A DNA stretch of 64,000 bases from Calothrix sp. NIES-4101 (GTDB taxonomy: Bacteria > Cyanobacteriota > Cyanobacteriia > Cyanobacteriales > Nostocaceae), in NCBI GenBank assembly GCA_004296455.1, contig AP018280.1, positions 4,402,001 through 4,466,000 on the forward strand, written 5' to 3'. Below are positions 16,181-29,250 of this stretch, one piece after another (the stretch's first letter is position 1; the number at the start of each line of letters is the position of its first letter). The notes below the pieces were generated by a model that worked only from the letters and a program-made list of their open reading frames with translations, did not search any database and was not told where the DNA came from. The position numbers were made by a program, and so were the translations under genes.

Positions 16181-17539
16181 TTATTCAGGCGAAATGCGAT
16201 CGCCATCTCGGAGATTAATCAAACCAGCAGTAACAATTTTCTCTCCCGGTTTTAGTCCCTCGAGTACTTGGTAGTTGTTACCTTGAATATGACCAAGTTT
16301 GATACGTCTGTGTTTAGCCACTACTTGAGAGGATGAACCTGATGGTTGTGTTTCCGCAACATAAACAAAGGTTTCTCCAGCAATACGCGAAATAGCTGAG
16401 GCTGGAATTGACACTCCTGGACGTTGTTTCCAAATCAATCTAGCACGGAGAAATTGATCTGCTTTCAACTGGTTTTTAGAGTTATCGTAGAGTGCTTTTA
16501 CCAATACAGATTGAGTATTATTTGTAGCTTGAGGAGCGATGGAAAATACTTTACTAGTACCAACAGTTCGTCCTTGAATATCCAGAATTTCCACCAACAT
16601 GCCATTTTGTAGTTTAGGTGCTGATTCAATCGGGACAAGGATATGTACTTCTAAGGGATTATTTTGGGTGATGGTTAATAAAGGAGTTGAGGTACTGACA
16701 ACATCGCCCACCTTAATGGAAATCTCACCAACATTACCAGTGAAGGGAGCGGTAATGCGGTAGTTCTGAGGCTGTATTTGTACCTCTTTGGTACTTGGTG
16801 TCTTAGTTTGTACTTGTTGAACGGCTTTTTCTGCCTGCGCTATCACTAGTTTTTGCGCCTGAATTTTGGCTTCAGTCGCGCTTAAATTTGTTTTGGCTGT
16901 AGCCAGGCGAGTTGCATATCGGTCTTTAGTTTGTCTAGGGACAGCACCTTGAGAGGCAAGACCATTGTAGCGGTCAAACTCCTGCTGATTTAATTTCACC
17001 TCAGTTTGCTGACTAATGCGATCGCTTTCCAATGTTCTCAAGCGAGAACGAGCAATTTCCAACTGAGACTCTGCTACTGAGGTTAGAGAAGAATTAGTTG
17101 GAGAATTTATTGGAGAGTTTATCCCAGGTAATAGTGCTTGTGACTGGCGAAAATCAATCTGGACAAGAGGTGTACCTTGTTTTACAGCATCTCCTGATTT
17201 TGCCAATATTTGTGTTACTTGACCTTGAATGCGCGACTGCAAGGTGGCGGAACGACGCGATTCTAAGCTAGCAACAAATTCTGATGTTTCCTGAACAATG
17301 CCCTGTTCAAGTGTTAATAGCTTGACTGCCACACCTCGTAATGCTTTTGTGGTGTTAGTTGTGGCAGTTTGAGGGGTTTGATTTTTAGGAATCAGAAAAC
17401 GCCAAATACCCAGTCCTGTACCTATTGCAGCTAGGATAATTAACAACGACCAAATCCACCGAGGTTTGTTTTGCGGTGGGTCTAATACTGTTGGCGAAGA
17501 ATTTTCTTCAAAATCGTTTTGCGGTTCAGAAGGAGTCAT
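16181..17539 (-). CDS. RND-type efflux periplasmic adaptor (membrane fusion protein)
   Basis: The 452-residue protein has an N-terminal membrane anchor (IWSLLIILAAIGTGLGIWRF, about 29-48). Next is the lipoyl-like half motif RRSATLQSRIQGQVTQILAK then SGDAVKQGTPLVQID. A long coiled coil follows (about 140-250, ESQLEIARSRLRTLESD and AEKAVQQVQTK). The returning half is RITAPFTGNVGEISIKVGDV, then come the beta-barrel and membrane-proximal domains ending GEKIVTAGLINLRDGDRISP. It would link an inner-membrane RND pump to an outer-membrane channel. No pump gene is adjacent within the window, at least on the 3' side, so the partner is unknown. Confidence 0.9.
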   Translation of the reverse strand: MTPSEPQNDFEENSSPTVLDPPQNKPRWIWSLLIILAAIGTGLGIWRFLIPKNQTPQTATTNTTKALRGVAVKLLTLEQGIVQETSEFVASLESRRSATLQSRIQGQVTQILAKSGDAVKQGTPLVQIDFRQSQALLPGINSPINSPTNSSLTSVAESQLEIARSRLRTLESDRISQQTEVKLNQQEFDRYNGLASQGAVPRQTKDRYATRLATAKTNLSATEAKIQAQKLVIAQAEKAVQQVQTKTPSTKEVQIQPQNYRITAPFTGNVGEISIKVGDVVSTSTPLLTITQNNPLEVHILVPIESAPKLQNGMLVEILDIQGRTVGTSKVFSIAPQATNNTQSVLVKALYDNSKNQLKADQFLRARLIWKQRPGVSIPASAISRIAGETFVYVAETQPSGSSSQVVAKHRRIKLGHIQGNNYQVLEGLKPGEKIVTAGLINLRDGDRISPE

Positions 17540-18109
17540 GATTTACAAAAACCTTGTATGTGAATGAGAAGCAAGTAAACCAGAATTAAATAACTGGAAT
17601 TGAATAATGTAAAAATTACTTATTTAGCTAATACTAAATGGAAGAGAATATGGTATTGCATCCATCAATACTGTTTTCATGTATTTTGGCTTCTCAATTG
17701 CAAAATAAACGATAAGCTTAAGTCTACATAGGAACTTAGCTTCTTGTCCTATTAGTTTTTGCGGAAAATTTGGAATTATATAGTAATAATATCTCTCACG
17801 GTTATGTGCGTGTAATCAATAGTTTATTTTCAGTGACTAAGATATTTAGATAAAATTGTCAAAAATATTACTCTGCTTCTCAATTTGATTTACTGAGTTT
17901 GAGATGGGCAATGTCTACGACAGGCTAAGCCTCCCGCATTTCTAGTGATGGGGTTAATGTGGGCGATCGCTCTGGTTTATTTACAAAAGCTTTAAGTTGA
18001 AATTAACTTGCTAAAGTTGCCTGGTTTAAGTAGCGGAAAGTACGCAAACTGTAATTGTTCATAAATTCGGTTTCATTTTTGCTAACACTTATTAGAGGCA
18101 GTAACTCAT
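17540..18109. other. Intergenic region carrying upstream repeat copy 1
   Basis: This is the divergent spacer between the adaptor gene and the small exported protein. The 3' part (17906-18057) is duplicated before the gene at 18726. The rest is AT-rich without other features. Confidence 0.5.
17906..18057 (+). repeat. Duplicated upstream region, copy 1
   Basis: About 150 bp resembles 18543-18698 along its length. Shared stretches include GGGC(A/G)ATGTCTAC, a HIP1-containing GGCGATCGCTCT, ATTAACTTGCTAAAGTT and GAAAGTACGCAAACT, in the same order and spacing. Both copies precede small membrane-targeted proteins. Confidence 0.65.
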
Positions 18110-18490
18110 ATGATTAGATTTCGTTTACTTTTGATGTTTGCAGCCGTTGTGCTTATGTTCTATATTTTTTCACCGCCAACCTTTGCTGTAGCTACACAGT
18201 GTCAAATACATAAAAATAGTGAATGGCGCTGTGCAAAAGATAATTATAGAGCAGACAAAATCAAAATTACTAACCGTAGAGACGAGAGAGTTTCCTTTAA
18301 AATTGCTAAATGGAATAGCACCTGTGGAAAGCAAGGGTCTAATTATTCTGATACAAGCTACTCTTTAAAACCAAGGCAAAGCGGGTCTATTAAATTTGAA
18401 AGTGCTGCTGCTAATCAATGCAAAGAACTCTTTGTTTACGATTGCTCCCCTGATTGGTGTACAAATATTCTTTCAGTTAATCCTAGTTAG
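18110..18490 (+). CDS. Small exported Cys-containing protein, 126 aa
   Basis: MIRFRLLLMFAAVVLMFYIF followed by SPPTFAVA is a clear Sec signal peptide with cleavage near residue 30. The mature part is about 96 residues with six cysteines spread along it (SEWRCAKDN; NSTCGKQGS; NQCKELFVYDCSPDWCTN), suggesting disulfides in the periplasm or outside. The residues YSLKPRQSGSIKF hint at a beta-rich fold. I do not recognise a family. Its upstream region is duplicated before the next gene, so the two may be co-regulated. Confidence 0.65.
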   Translation: MIRFRLLLMFAAVVLMFYIFSPPTFAVATQCQIHKNSEWRCAKDNYRADKIKITNRRDERVSFKIAKWNSTCGKQGSNYSDTSYSLKPRQSGSIKFESAAANQCKELFVYDCSPDWCTNILSVNPS

Positions 18491-18542
18491 TCACACTAGC
18501 AAGTAGAGGTATTGAGCGATCGCCTTTGATGATGCAATTGAT

Positions 18543-18698
18543 GTGGGCGATGTCTACAAAAAACTCACCTACACATTTCTGATAATGGAGTTGATTGAGG
18601 CGATCGCTCTCGTTGTTTACAAAAGCCATAATGTTGATATTAACTTGCTAAAGTTACCTTGTGGAAGCAAGTGAAAGTACGCAAACTCCAATTACGGA
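18543..18698 (+). repeat. Duplicated upstream region, copy 2
   Basis: Diverged copy of 17906-18057, placed before the gene at 18726; see that entry. Confidence 0.65.
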
Positions 18699-18725
18699 AA
18701 AATACATATTGAAAGGATAGCTATT

Positions 18726-18935
18726 GTGAAGATAAAACAACAAATCATTCCCTCAATAAGTCCATGTTCATTGGCTCAAAGTAATTTAAAAGCAGCACAA
18801 TTATTTTTAGTAATCATTTCTTTTTCATTTCTGGTGTGGGTGGTTGTATTTGTCACGACATTATTTTTCTTATCTCAAGAAGTATCTCAAGACAAAAACC
18901 AATTTATTTTAGAAACAAAAAACATAATTAAGTAA
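18726..18935 (+). CDS. Small single-span membrane protein, 69 aa
   Basis: A GTG start lies 9 bp after AAAGGATAG, a plausible ribosome site. The product has one strong hydrophobic span (AAQLFLVIISFSFLVWVVVF then VTTLFF, about 24-49) flanked by a polar N-terminus and a charged C-terminus. It ends 15 bp before the pentapeptide-repeat gene, in the same direction and with an AGGAG site between them, so the two are probably co-transcribed. It may tether or assist the pentapeptide protein. Nothing else can be said of its role. Confidence 0.6.
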   Translation: MKIKQQIIPSISPCSLAQSNLKAAQLFLVIISFSFLVWVVVFVTTLFFLSQEVSQDKNQFILETKNIIK

Positions 18936-18950
18936 AGTTAGGAGAAATCA

Positions 18951-20336
18951 ATGACTACCAATTCATCAAAAAATTCTCCCAACGAAAGTAATCAACAATT
19001 AAACAATGATCAGAATAATGGCAATCAAATATCAAATCAACCTCAATCTCAGCAGGATGAAAAAGAAAAACCAGACTTTTTAGAAAATGTGCCTGGTGAA
19101 AAATTCATTAAATCGGTTTTAAACCCTTTTTTAGGTTTCCTACAGAAAATCGGTGTAAATGTCAATAGTACATTAGTAACCTTTGTTATTGGATTAAGTT
19201 GGTTAGTCACTATGGAAATTCCTAATCATCACCAGACATCTCGCTCTGGAGCTTGGGATATCATTAACTCGGCTTCAGATCAGTCAGGTGATGGTGGAAG
19301 AACCTCTTCCTTAGAAGACTTAAATAATTGGCAAAAGCAGCGACAAAAATGGAATATTCCTTTTGTTTCTGACTTAATCTTTGGTAGTGAAATCAAGCTA
19401 GAAGCTCTAAAAGCTAGTAATGCTAATCTTAGTGGAATTAAATTGGACAGAGCAATTCTCAACTATGCAAATTTCCAAGAATCTCAATTTTGGAATGCTA
19501 ATTTTGAAAATTCTATTTTAAAAAATGTAAATTTTCAAAGAGCAATCCTGGCTGGTGCTAATTTGAAATATGCTCAACTGCAAGGTGCCAACTTAAGCGG
19601 TGCTAATTTAAGTTGTTTTCACAAAGATAACCAACAACAAGACAAACAGGATATTAAAACACAATGTACTGAACTGATAAATGCTGATTTGACAGGAGCT
19701 AAATTGATTGGTGCCAATCTTATAGGTGTTGATTTGACAGGAGCTAATCTGAAAAATGCTGATTTAACTGGCACTGTCTACAATCAACGAACGTTAGACA
19801 CGTTAAAAATAGGAACTCCAAATTTTCAACAAGAATTAGAAAATAAGGGCTATATGATAAAACTTGGGATTAAACTTATTAGTAAAGACTTAACTGATGT
19901 TAATTTAAGTGGTGCTGACTTGAGCAATGCTGAATTAATAGGTGTTAATTTAAGTGGTGCTGACTTGAGAGAAGTAAATCTTCAAAATGCCAATCTCTCT
20001 CGCAGTGTTTACACGGAAACAACTAAGTTTCCAGACGGTTATTCTCCAAAAAACGCATATCTAATTAAGCATGGTATTAAGTTGATTAATAAAGACTTAA
20101 GTGGGGTCAACTTAAATAATGCCAGCTTAGTTGGTGTCAATCTAACAAAAGCCAATTTAGCAAATGCTATACTGACTGATGCCGATTTAACCAAAGCTCA
20201 ATTAAAAGAAGCCAACTTGGAAAATGCCAACTTGGAGAATGCTAAGGTGAGCGAAGAACAATTAAAGGCTGCCAAAAGTCTGTGCAATGCAAAAATGCCA
20301 GATGGAGAAGTATCAGATTTTGGGTGCAAACCCTAA
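18951..20336 (+). CDS. Pentapeptide-repeat membrane protein, 461 aa
   Basis: The N-terminus (1-45) is Asn/Gln/Ser rich. A hydrophobic stretch near NSTLVTFVIGLSWLVTMEIP (about 65-84) could span the membrane. From about 140 on there are three blocks of pentapeptide repeats (for example LSGIKLDRAILNYANFQESQ, then GANLSGANLSC, LTGANLKNADLTG). These blocks are separated by segments with a recurring GIKLI(S/N)KDL unit, so a larger roughly 80-residue module is repeated. The repeats should stack as a quadrilateral beta-helix. The final YGEV-like cap is DGEVSDFGCKP. It follows a small membrane protein by 15 bp. Biochemical role unknown. Confidence 0.85.
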   Translation: MTTNSSKNSPNESNQQLNNDQNNGNQISNQPQSQQDEKEKPDFLENVPGEKFIKSVLNPFLGFLQKIGVNVNSTLVTFVIGLSWLVTMEIPNHHQTSRSGAWDIINSASDQSGDGGRTSSLEDLNNWQKQRQKWNIPFVSDLIFGSEIKLEALKASNANLSGIKLDRAILNYANFQESQFWNANFENSILKNVNFQRAILAGANLKYAQLQGANLSGANLSCFHKDNQQQDKQDIKTQCTELINADLTGAKLIGANLIGVDLTGANLKNADLTGTVYNQRTLDTLKIGTPNFQQELENKGYMIKLGIKLISKDLTDVNLSGADLSNAELIGVNLSGADLREVNLQNANLSRSVYTETTKFPDGYSPKNAYLIKHGIKLINKDLSGVNLNNASLVGVNLTKANLANAILTDADLTKAQLKEANLENANLENAKVSEEQLKAAKSLCNAKMPDGEVSDFGCKP

Positions 20337-20418
20337 GTAGGGAAAAACATAGCAAGTAACATTTACTTGTAGATAGGCAGTGATATTCACACTGGTAAAT
20401 TACTGTAAACCATCAAAC

Positions 20419-23400
20419 CTACCTTACACCTTCCACCGCCCCCAAAGCCAAAAGAGCCGATCGCTGTGCTGCTGTTAACCCAGTTACCCCCCTGATATTC
20501 ATCCCTTCATAAAGGCGATCAACCTTCAGGGTTTTCATGCACTCACCTGTTCCCACATCCCAAAGCTTAATTCCCTCATCTTGACTAGCATGAACCAAGA
20601 TATTACCAACAGAATTAAAGCAAACAGAACATACTCCACTACTATAAGTATGCAACACTTTTAAACAGGTGAAGTTATTGATATCCCATAGGCGAATTGT
20701 TTGATCAGAACTCGCGGATGCCAAGATACAACCATCTGGACTAAAACTCAATGACCAGACGCTAGAAGTATGTCCTGGCAACACTTTTACGCAAGTAAAG
20801 TTAGTGGTATCCCATAATCGAATTGAGCCATCAACACTACCACTAGCGAGCATTTTACCATCTGGACTAAAACTCAATGACCAGACTGCATCAGTGTTAC
20901 CTGACAAAGTTGTTATACATTTACCTTCACCCACATCCCACAACTTAACCAAGCAGTCCTGACTAGCTGTAGCTAAAGTATTACCATCAGGACTAAAGTT
21001 AACTGACCAGATTGCATTTGTGTGACCTTCTAATGTTTTTACACATTTATGCTCGTGATTATTCCACAACTTCACGCTCGCGTCCCTACTAGCACTAACC
21101 AAGGTTTGACCATCTGGACTAAAGCTAACTGATGTTACTCCACCGCTATGACCATATAAGGTTGTAATACAATCACCAGAAATAACATCCCACAGTTTAA
21201 TGCTGGTGTCATCACTGCCACTCGCTAATATAGAACTATTAGGACTAAAGCTAACTGACCATACCCAATTTGTGTGACCTTGTAAAATTCTAGTAGAGTA
21301 CCCAGACGCAACATCCCATAGCTGAACTAAACCATCACAACTACCTGTCGCCAACATATAATCATCAGGGTTACAACTGACCAAAAGTACCCCACTGGAA
21401 TGACCCTGTAAAGTTCTCACACACACACCTTTGCTTACATCCCATAAACGGACACTGGAATCCCTACTAGCACTAGCTAAGATTTGATCATCAGGACTAA
21501 AAATAGCTGAGTACACTTCACTGGTATGTCCGTGGAAAATTTTCACACACGAACCTTTCTGAACGTTCCACAACCTCACACTGGAGTCATGACCACCTGT
21601 AGCTATGGTTTGACCATCTGAACTAAAGCAAACTGACCATACCCAATTTGTATGACCGTGAAATGTTCTTACGCACACACCTTTACTCACATCCCATAAC
21701 CGAACAGAGTGGTCACTACTGCCACTGGCAAGAGTTTTACCATCTGGACTGAAACGAACCGAGCAAACCCTACCATCATGACCTGACAAAATTTTTATAC
21801 AAATACCTGTACTGACATTCCACAAACGGATGTCGCAATCTTGACTACCACTTGCCAGGATAGAACCATCTGGATTAAACCTGACTGAACATACCGCACT
21901 AGTATGACCATGCAATATTTTGAGACATTTACCTAAATAGATATCCCACAACCGAATTGAAGTGTCTAGGCTACCACTGGCTAAAGTTCGACCATCGGGA
22001 CTAAAGCTGACAGACCAAACAATACCCTTATGTTTATCTAAAGTTGTTAGACAATTTCCTGTTTGTGTATCCCACAATTTGATCAATCCATCATAACCAC
22101 CACTTGCCAGAGTCTGCCCATCTGGACTAAAGGCGACCGTCCAAACCACACCTTCATGTCCTTTAAATGTCAACAAGTTTTTTCCATCTACCATTTGCCA
22201 CAAATGAATCTGCCCATCCATATCACCTGTAGCTAATAGTTTTCTGTCTGGACTCAAGGTCAGTGAATAAATACTCTTTAAGCTTTTAGCAAATACAGAC
22301 TGATCAAAAGCAGTATTTTGGAAATTAACTCCAGCTAAATTTACACGCTGTAAGTCAGCTTGCCTAATGCTCAAATTTGAGAAGTCATACCCCTGTAAAT
22401 TTAATTGCAAATGCGCTAACAAGTTGAGGATATTGCCCCCCGCATATCCTGTTAATATTGCAGCTTGCTGTCTTTGCTGCTCTATTACATCCTGCAACAA
22501 AATTACCAACTGTTGTTGACTGCCCATCTCTAACAACAATTGCTCAAGCAAGGGTTGTACAATTAGTTGCTTTTGTGTTTCTCGGATGTAGTCTTTAGCT
22601 GTTGCCTTAATCAAAGCATGAGTTTGAAACAAGGGTAAACGGACAGACTTTTCTCCTACTAATTCTTGACAAACTTGTTCAACCAATCGCTGTGTCGTAT
22701 ATTCCATCACGACTGGTTGCAGAAAAAAGCGATCGCCACTTTTTTCAATTAATGAGCGTTGTAATAAAGATTTAATTGCTTGTGGTAATTGACGCTGGGA
22801 AGCAGGTGTAACGATATCTTCAGCTAACTGCCTTAGGGATACAGGTTCTCGATTAATTACCAGCCAGTACATTACTTCTGCTTCTACTGCTGACAAACGC
22901 TGAAACTGGCATTCTAACAGGTCGCGGATGTCTTCAAAAATTAGTGTTCCCTGTTCTGCATATTCCAAAACAGAGGCAATTCTCCCGTTAAAAAGTTCTT
23001 GGGTTCCGGCTGCAACCATTTTGAGGGCTAAGGGATTACCTCCATAATGCTCAACGAGTACTTGCCATTCTCGTTCCGTACCTGTAAACTCCCCTCTTTG
23101 CAAAAATAACTCTTGTCCCTCACTAGGATTTAACCCCTTTAATGGTAGAGACTTCACCCCAGCTCTATCTCCTTCTAACGGGATCATTTCTCTGGGTTTT
23201 TCCCTAGAAGTAATCAAAACACAACTTTGATGAGGTACTTCACCTACACACTTGAATAATTGCCCATATCCCTCGTAACCAGGACGATATTGTCCTGCTT
23301 GACCATCACTAGTTAAAATTGTTTCAACATTGTCTAAAATCAGCAGACATCGGTTTGATTGCAAACATGCCATCAGTTGCGATATTTTCCTATCAAAATC

Positions 23401-23997
23401 TTCGGGGATCACTACATCTTTTCGCAACGCCCACAGCAAAAATTGCAGGATGTTGGTTAATTGCTCTTCTACTGATGGTGCATTTTGCAGGCTGCGCCAC
23501 ACCACTACCTCAAATTCGCTTTGAATTTGCAGCCCTAACTTAACTGCTAAAGTGCTTTTGCCAATGCCACCAATTCCCAATAATCCAACTAAACGACACC
23601 TTTGTTCTAATATCCACTGTCGTAGTTGTAATAGTTCTTCACTGCGACCATAAAATACAGATACATCCGGTGCTTCTTGCCAGTCATACTGAGGATTTGT
23701 GCGTCGGATTTCCGAGTTGTCAGGGGGGCTGGGTTGGGTGTAATCGCTTCTACACAATTCTAAGCCAAAGGCAGCAAAGGCAGCTTGCAACGAACTCCTA
23801 TCTACAGGTTCGGTACGTCCCTGTATTTTAGATATAGTATGCAGTGCTAGTTGAGTGCGATCGCTCAAATCTTCCAATGTAAAATTATTACCAGCATTCT
23901 CAGCTAATTCGGCTCTAACTTTTGCCGATTGGAACTTATCCCAGCCTTGAAGGGTAAGGATTACGCCCCGATTGCGTCGAGTTTTTTGCTGTTTCAT
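20419..23997 (-). CDS. STAND NTPase: NB-ARC plus 14 WD40 repeats
   Basis: The 1192-residue protein begins with a small helical HTH-like domain (about 15-85). [19 protein letters not shown] precedes an NB-ARC NTPase with Walker A GIGGIGKS at 141-148, Walker [10 protein letters not shown] and a GNPLALKM motif. A short pentapeptide-like link ([20 protein letters not shown]) leads to fourteen consecutive WD40 repeats (about 575-1165), enough for two seven-bladed propellers. Such STAND proteins act as signalling switches that oligomerise on ligand binding. No catalytic effector domain is present, so the N-terminal domain is the likely output. It converges with the pentapeptide gene. Confidence 0.93.
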   Translation of the reverse strand: MKQQKTRRNRGVILTLQGWDKFQSAKVRAELAENAGNNFTLEDLSDRTQLALHTISKIQGRTEPVDRSSLQAAFAAFGLELCRSDYTQPSPPDNSEIRRTNPQYDWQEAPDVSVFYGRSEELLQLRQWILEQRCRLVGLLGIGGIGKSTLAVKLGLQIQSEFEVVVWRSLQNAPSVEEQLTNILQFLLWALRKDVVIPEDFDRKISQLMACLQSNRCLLILDNVETILTSDGQAGQYRPGYEGYGQLFKCVGEVPHQSCVLITSREKPREMIPLEGDRAGVKSLPLKGLNPSEGQELFLQRGEFTGTEREWQVLVEHYGGNPLALKMVAAGTQELFNGRIASVLEYAEQGTLIFEDIRDLLECQFQRLSAVEAEVMYWLVINREPVSLRQLAEDIVTPASQRQLPQAIKSLLQRSLIEKSGDRFFLQPVVMEYTTQRLVEQVCQELVGEKSVRLPLFQTHALIKATAKDYIRETQKQLIVQPLLEQLLLEMGSQQQLVILLQDVIEQQRQQAAILTGYAGGNILNLLAHLQLNLQGYDFSNLSIRQADLQRVNLAGVNFQNTAFDQSVFAKSLKSIYSLTLSPDRKLLATGDMDGQIHLWQMVDGKNLLTFKGHEGVVWTVAFSPDGQTLASGGYDGLIKLWDTQTGNCLTTLDKHKGIVWSVSFSPDGRTLASGSLDTSIRLWDIYLGKCLKILHGHTSAVCSVRFNPDGSILASGSQDCDIRLWNVSTGICIKILSGHDGRVCSVRFSPDGKTLASGSSDHSVRLWDVSKGVCVRTFHGHTNWVWSVCFSSDGQTIATGGHDSSVRLWNVQKGSCVKIFHGHTSEVYSAIFSPDDQILASASRDSSVRLWDVSKGVCVRTLQGHSSGVLLVSCNPDDYMLATGSCDGLVQLWDVASGYSTRILQGHTNWVWSVSFSPNSSILASGSDDTSIKLWDVISGDCITTLYGHSGGVTSVSFSPDGQTLVSASRDASVKLWNNHEHKCVKTLEGHTNAIWSVNFSPDGNTLATASQDCLVKLWDVGEGKCITTLSGNTDAVWSLSFSPDGKMLASGSVDGSIRLWDTTNFTCVKVLPGHTSSVWSLSFSPDGCILASASSDQTIRLWDINNFTCLKVLHTYSSGVCSVCFNSVGNILVHASQDEGIKLWDVGTGECMKTLKVDRLYEGMNIRGVTGLTAAQRSALLALGAVEGVR

Positions 23998-27119
<3,122 letters not shown>

Positions 27120-27146
27120 AGGATTTTTAACTTAGAATTTTCTTGT

Positions 27147-27178
27147 TATTTATACTTCTAGAGGTTTTGGGGGGTATG
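27147..27178 (-). promoter_or_regulatory. CATACCCCC-N15-TATAAATA promoter, copy 1 (caspase)
   Basis: On the minus strand CATACCCCC (27178-27170), a 15-base gap and TATAAATA (27154-27147), 28 bp before the caspase start. One of seven similar arrangements in the window. Confidence 0.75.
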
Positions 27179-27565
27179 TAAAAATTTCCACCACGATTCA
27201 AATATAGTTCATCACTTTACGGGTTATTTAGGTTTCAATCAACCCAATTGCATTTGTTGGAGCGTGTCTATAAAATTTGGCTCTTCGGCAAGTTTTATGG
27301 AGCTTGAGGTTTTTTTGCAGTAAAACCCTTACAAAACAATGATTACAAGCAACTATGATACTTTTTGAGGCTAAATTCCTATGTAATAAGGCTTTCAAGG
27401 ATTTTTAGCTAAGTTTTCCATAAAAAGAACTGAAGAGCCTAAAATTTGACAATTGCGATCGCTAATCACCTAATTTGAATTTGCCTACTGCAAAGATGCT
27501 GTCACGGGCAAATGATTATAAATTGAATATAATATTTGAACATAATATTAAAACTTCTCTAGTAA
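27179..27565. other. Spacer between lipid operon and caspase gene
   Basis: AT-rich with one HIP1 site near 27456. I see no ORF or structured element beyond the promoter next to it. Confidence 0.4.
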
Positions 27566-28210
27566 TTATTTATTCCCAGGAAGAAAATTTATTTCTGAAG
27601 CTAAATCTTTGATACTTTGATTTAATAAATCCATAAATTTTTGTTTACTACCCGTCCAATAAATTTTTTCACCAATAAAAATATCACAAATGAAAGGCAC
27701 TAACAGAGCTTCACCTTTAGGAAGTACCTTTCCCAACCCATACATAAATATTGGATATATTGGTACATCAGGGTGGCTTTTCGCCAAGTGAGCAATTCCA
27801 CTTTTAAAAGTTGACAAAGACTCTGGTTTTCCCCTCGACCCTTCTGGATAAATAATTAAAATATCGCCATTAGCTAGAGCTTCCGAGCAATTAATTAATG
27901 GATTTTCCCGGACACTTAAATTTTGACGTTTGAGACTAATAATATTCAGAACATTTAGTGAAAACCAAGCTAAAAAAGGATTTCTGAGAAAATAATCCTC
28001 TGCGGCAACAGGTCGTAATTTATCGAGTAATTTAATTGGGAAAATTGTCATTAAAACCATCGTATCCAAATGACTATTATGATTAGCAACGATAATTGCA
28101 GGACCGGATTTTGGTAATCTTTCTTTGTTGACAATTCTCAGTCCGATAATAATCAGAACAACAATTCTAATAACAATAAGAAAAAATAGTAGTCTTAATA
28201 ATTTTTTCAA
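27566..28210 (-). CDS. PlsC-like 1-acyl-glycerol-3-phosphate acyltransferase
   Basis: The 214-residue membrane protein has an N-terminal span (LLRLLFFLIVIRIVVLIIIG) and the acyltransferase motifs: block I NHNSHLDTM (HX4D, catalytic), block II-like LKRQNLSVRENP and block III YPEGSRGKPE (EGxR). It would transfer an acyl chain to a glycerol phosphate type acceptor at the inner membrane face. It is the last gene of a three-gene minus-strand operon with a CdsA and a CDP-alcohol phosphatidyltransferase, which together give a complete short phospholipid route: acylation, CDP activation, head-group transfer. Substrate specificity cannot be read. Confidence 0.88.
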   Translation of the reverse strand: MKKLLRLLFFLIVIRIVVLIIIGLRIVNKERLPKSGPAIIVANHNSHLDTMVLMTIFPIKLLDKLRPVAAEDYFLRNPFLAWFSLNVLNIISLKRQNLSVRENPLINCSEALANGDILIIYPEGSRGKPESLSTFKSGIAHLAKSHPDVPIYPIFMYGLGKVLPKGEALLVPFICDIFIGEKIYWTGSKQKFMDLLNQSIKDLASEINFLPGNK

Positions 28211-28288
28211 TTCGTCCCTTCACAATTTTCTGTACACAACCAAATATAAAATACCTTTTCTCTATCCTTAATTTTCCCATTTCTATTT

Positions 28289-29242
28289 TCAATTAAGTAA
28301 ACTCTGGAAATAGAAATAGGCAGTAAAGTGGAAAAACAAGGGTGCTGTATAAGTCAGACTATCAATGCGATCGAGAATTCCTCCATGTCCGGGAATCAAA
28401 CTACCACTATCCTTTACCCCTAAATCACGTTTCAAAGCCGAAATTGTCACATCACCAACGAAACCTGCTATGGCAATTAGTATACCGATCGCCAGGGCAT
28501 AAAGCGGTTTAAAAGGAGTTAGCCAAGGGGCAATAATTACAGCCATCAAAGTAGTAGTAGCAATACCACCTAAGAAACCTTCCCAGGTTTTATTGGGACT
28601 GACTTTAGGTAGAATTTTATTACGTCCAAGAGACTTTCCCCAAATATATTGGGCAATATCATTGATTTGTGTTAAAAATAATAGGTATAAAAGGAATCCA
28701 GCACCACCTGCTACGGGATTTACATCTGCTGGAGCCATTAACAAGTAAGCCATGTGACCAAAGCAATAAACAGTGAGCATCAAGCCCCAGTGTATAGTTC
28801 CCACAGCTTTGAGAAAACCCTCTGTTTCCCCTATCATCACCATTCGCATTGGTAAAAATAGAAACATATAAACCGGGATAAAAATGAGAAACATCACATA
28901 CCAATTTATATAAATCCAGTAATATTCAATTATCAACCCCAAATATGCCCAAAATATGACTCGGCGATCGTCTTGACGAGTTGGGATGAGAGAGAAGTAT
29001 TCTTTGAGAGCAAGAAAGCTGAGGAAAGCAAAAAATATGATGGCTATAGTCCTATTTAAAGTTAAGGCTATGGTGAAGAGAATCACTATTATCCACCAAG
29101 ATTTAACTCTTTGTTTGAGTTCTGTATGGTCTGTTTCTGGATTACGAAATGCCAGAATTTGAACTACTAATGTTGATAAAACTAAAAGCGTAAATATGCC
29201 AGCAAATGCCCATAAAACGTTAATAGAGGGTAGATTCAACAT
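28289..29242 (-). CDS. CdsA-family phosphatidate cytidylyltransferase
   Basis: The 317-residue polytopic protein has about eight hydrophobic spans. It carries the CdsA signature near the C-terminus: SALKRDLGVKDSGSLIPGHG then GILDRIDS, matching S-x-x-K-R-x4-K-D-x5-P-x-H-G-G-x-x-D-R-x-D. Upstream is the conserved PKVSPNKTWEGFLGG. It makes CDP-diacylglycerol from phosphatidate and CTP. The gene starts 8 bp downstream of the CDP-alcohol transferase stop, so translation is likely coupled. Being in this operon, it may be a second, specialised CdsA rather than the housekeeping one, as in the E. coli ynbAB arrangement. Confidence 0.92.
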   Translation of the reverse strand: MLNLPSINVLWAFAGIFTLLVLSTLVVQILAFRNPETDHTELKQRVKSWWIIVILFTIALTLNRTIAIIFFAFLSFLALKEYFSLIPTRQDDRRVIFWAYLGLIIEYYWIYINWYVMFLIFIPVYMFLFLPMRMVMIGETEGFLKAVGTIHWGLMLTVYCFGHMAYLLMAPADVNPVAGGAGFLLYLLFLTQINDIAQYIWGKSLGRNKILPKVSPNKTWEGFLGGIATTTLMAVIIAPWLTPFKPLYALAIGILIAIAGFVGDVTISALKRDLGVKDSGSLIPGHGGILDRIDSLTYTAPLFFHFTAYFYFQSLLN

Positions 29243-29250
29243 AATTTTAG

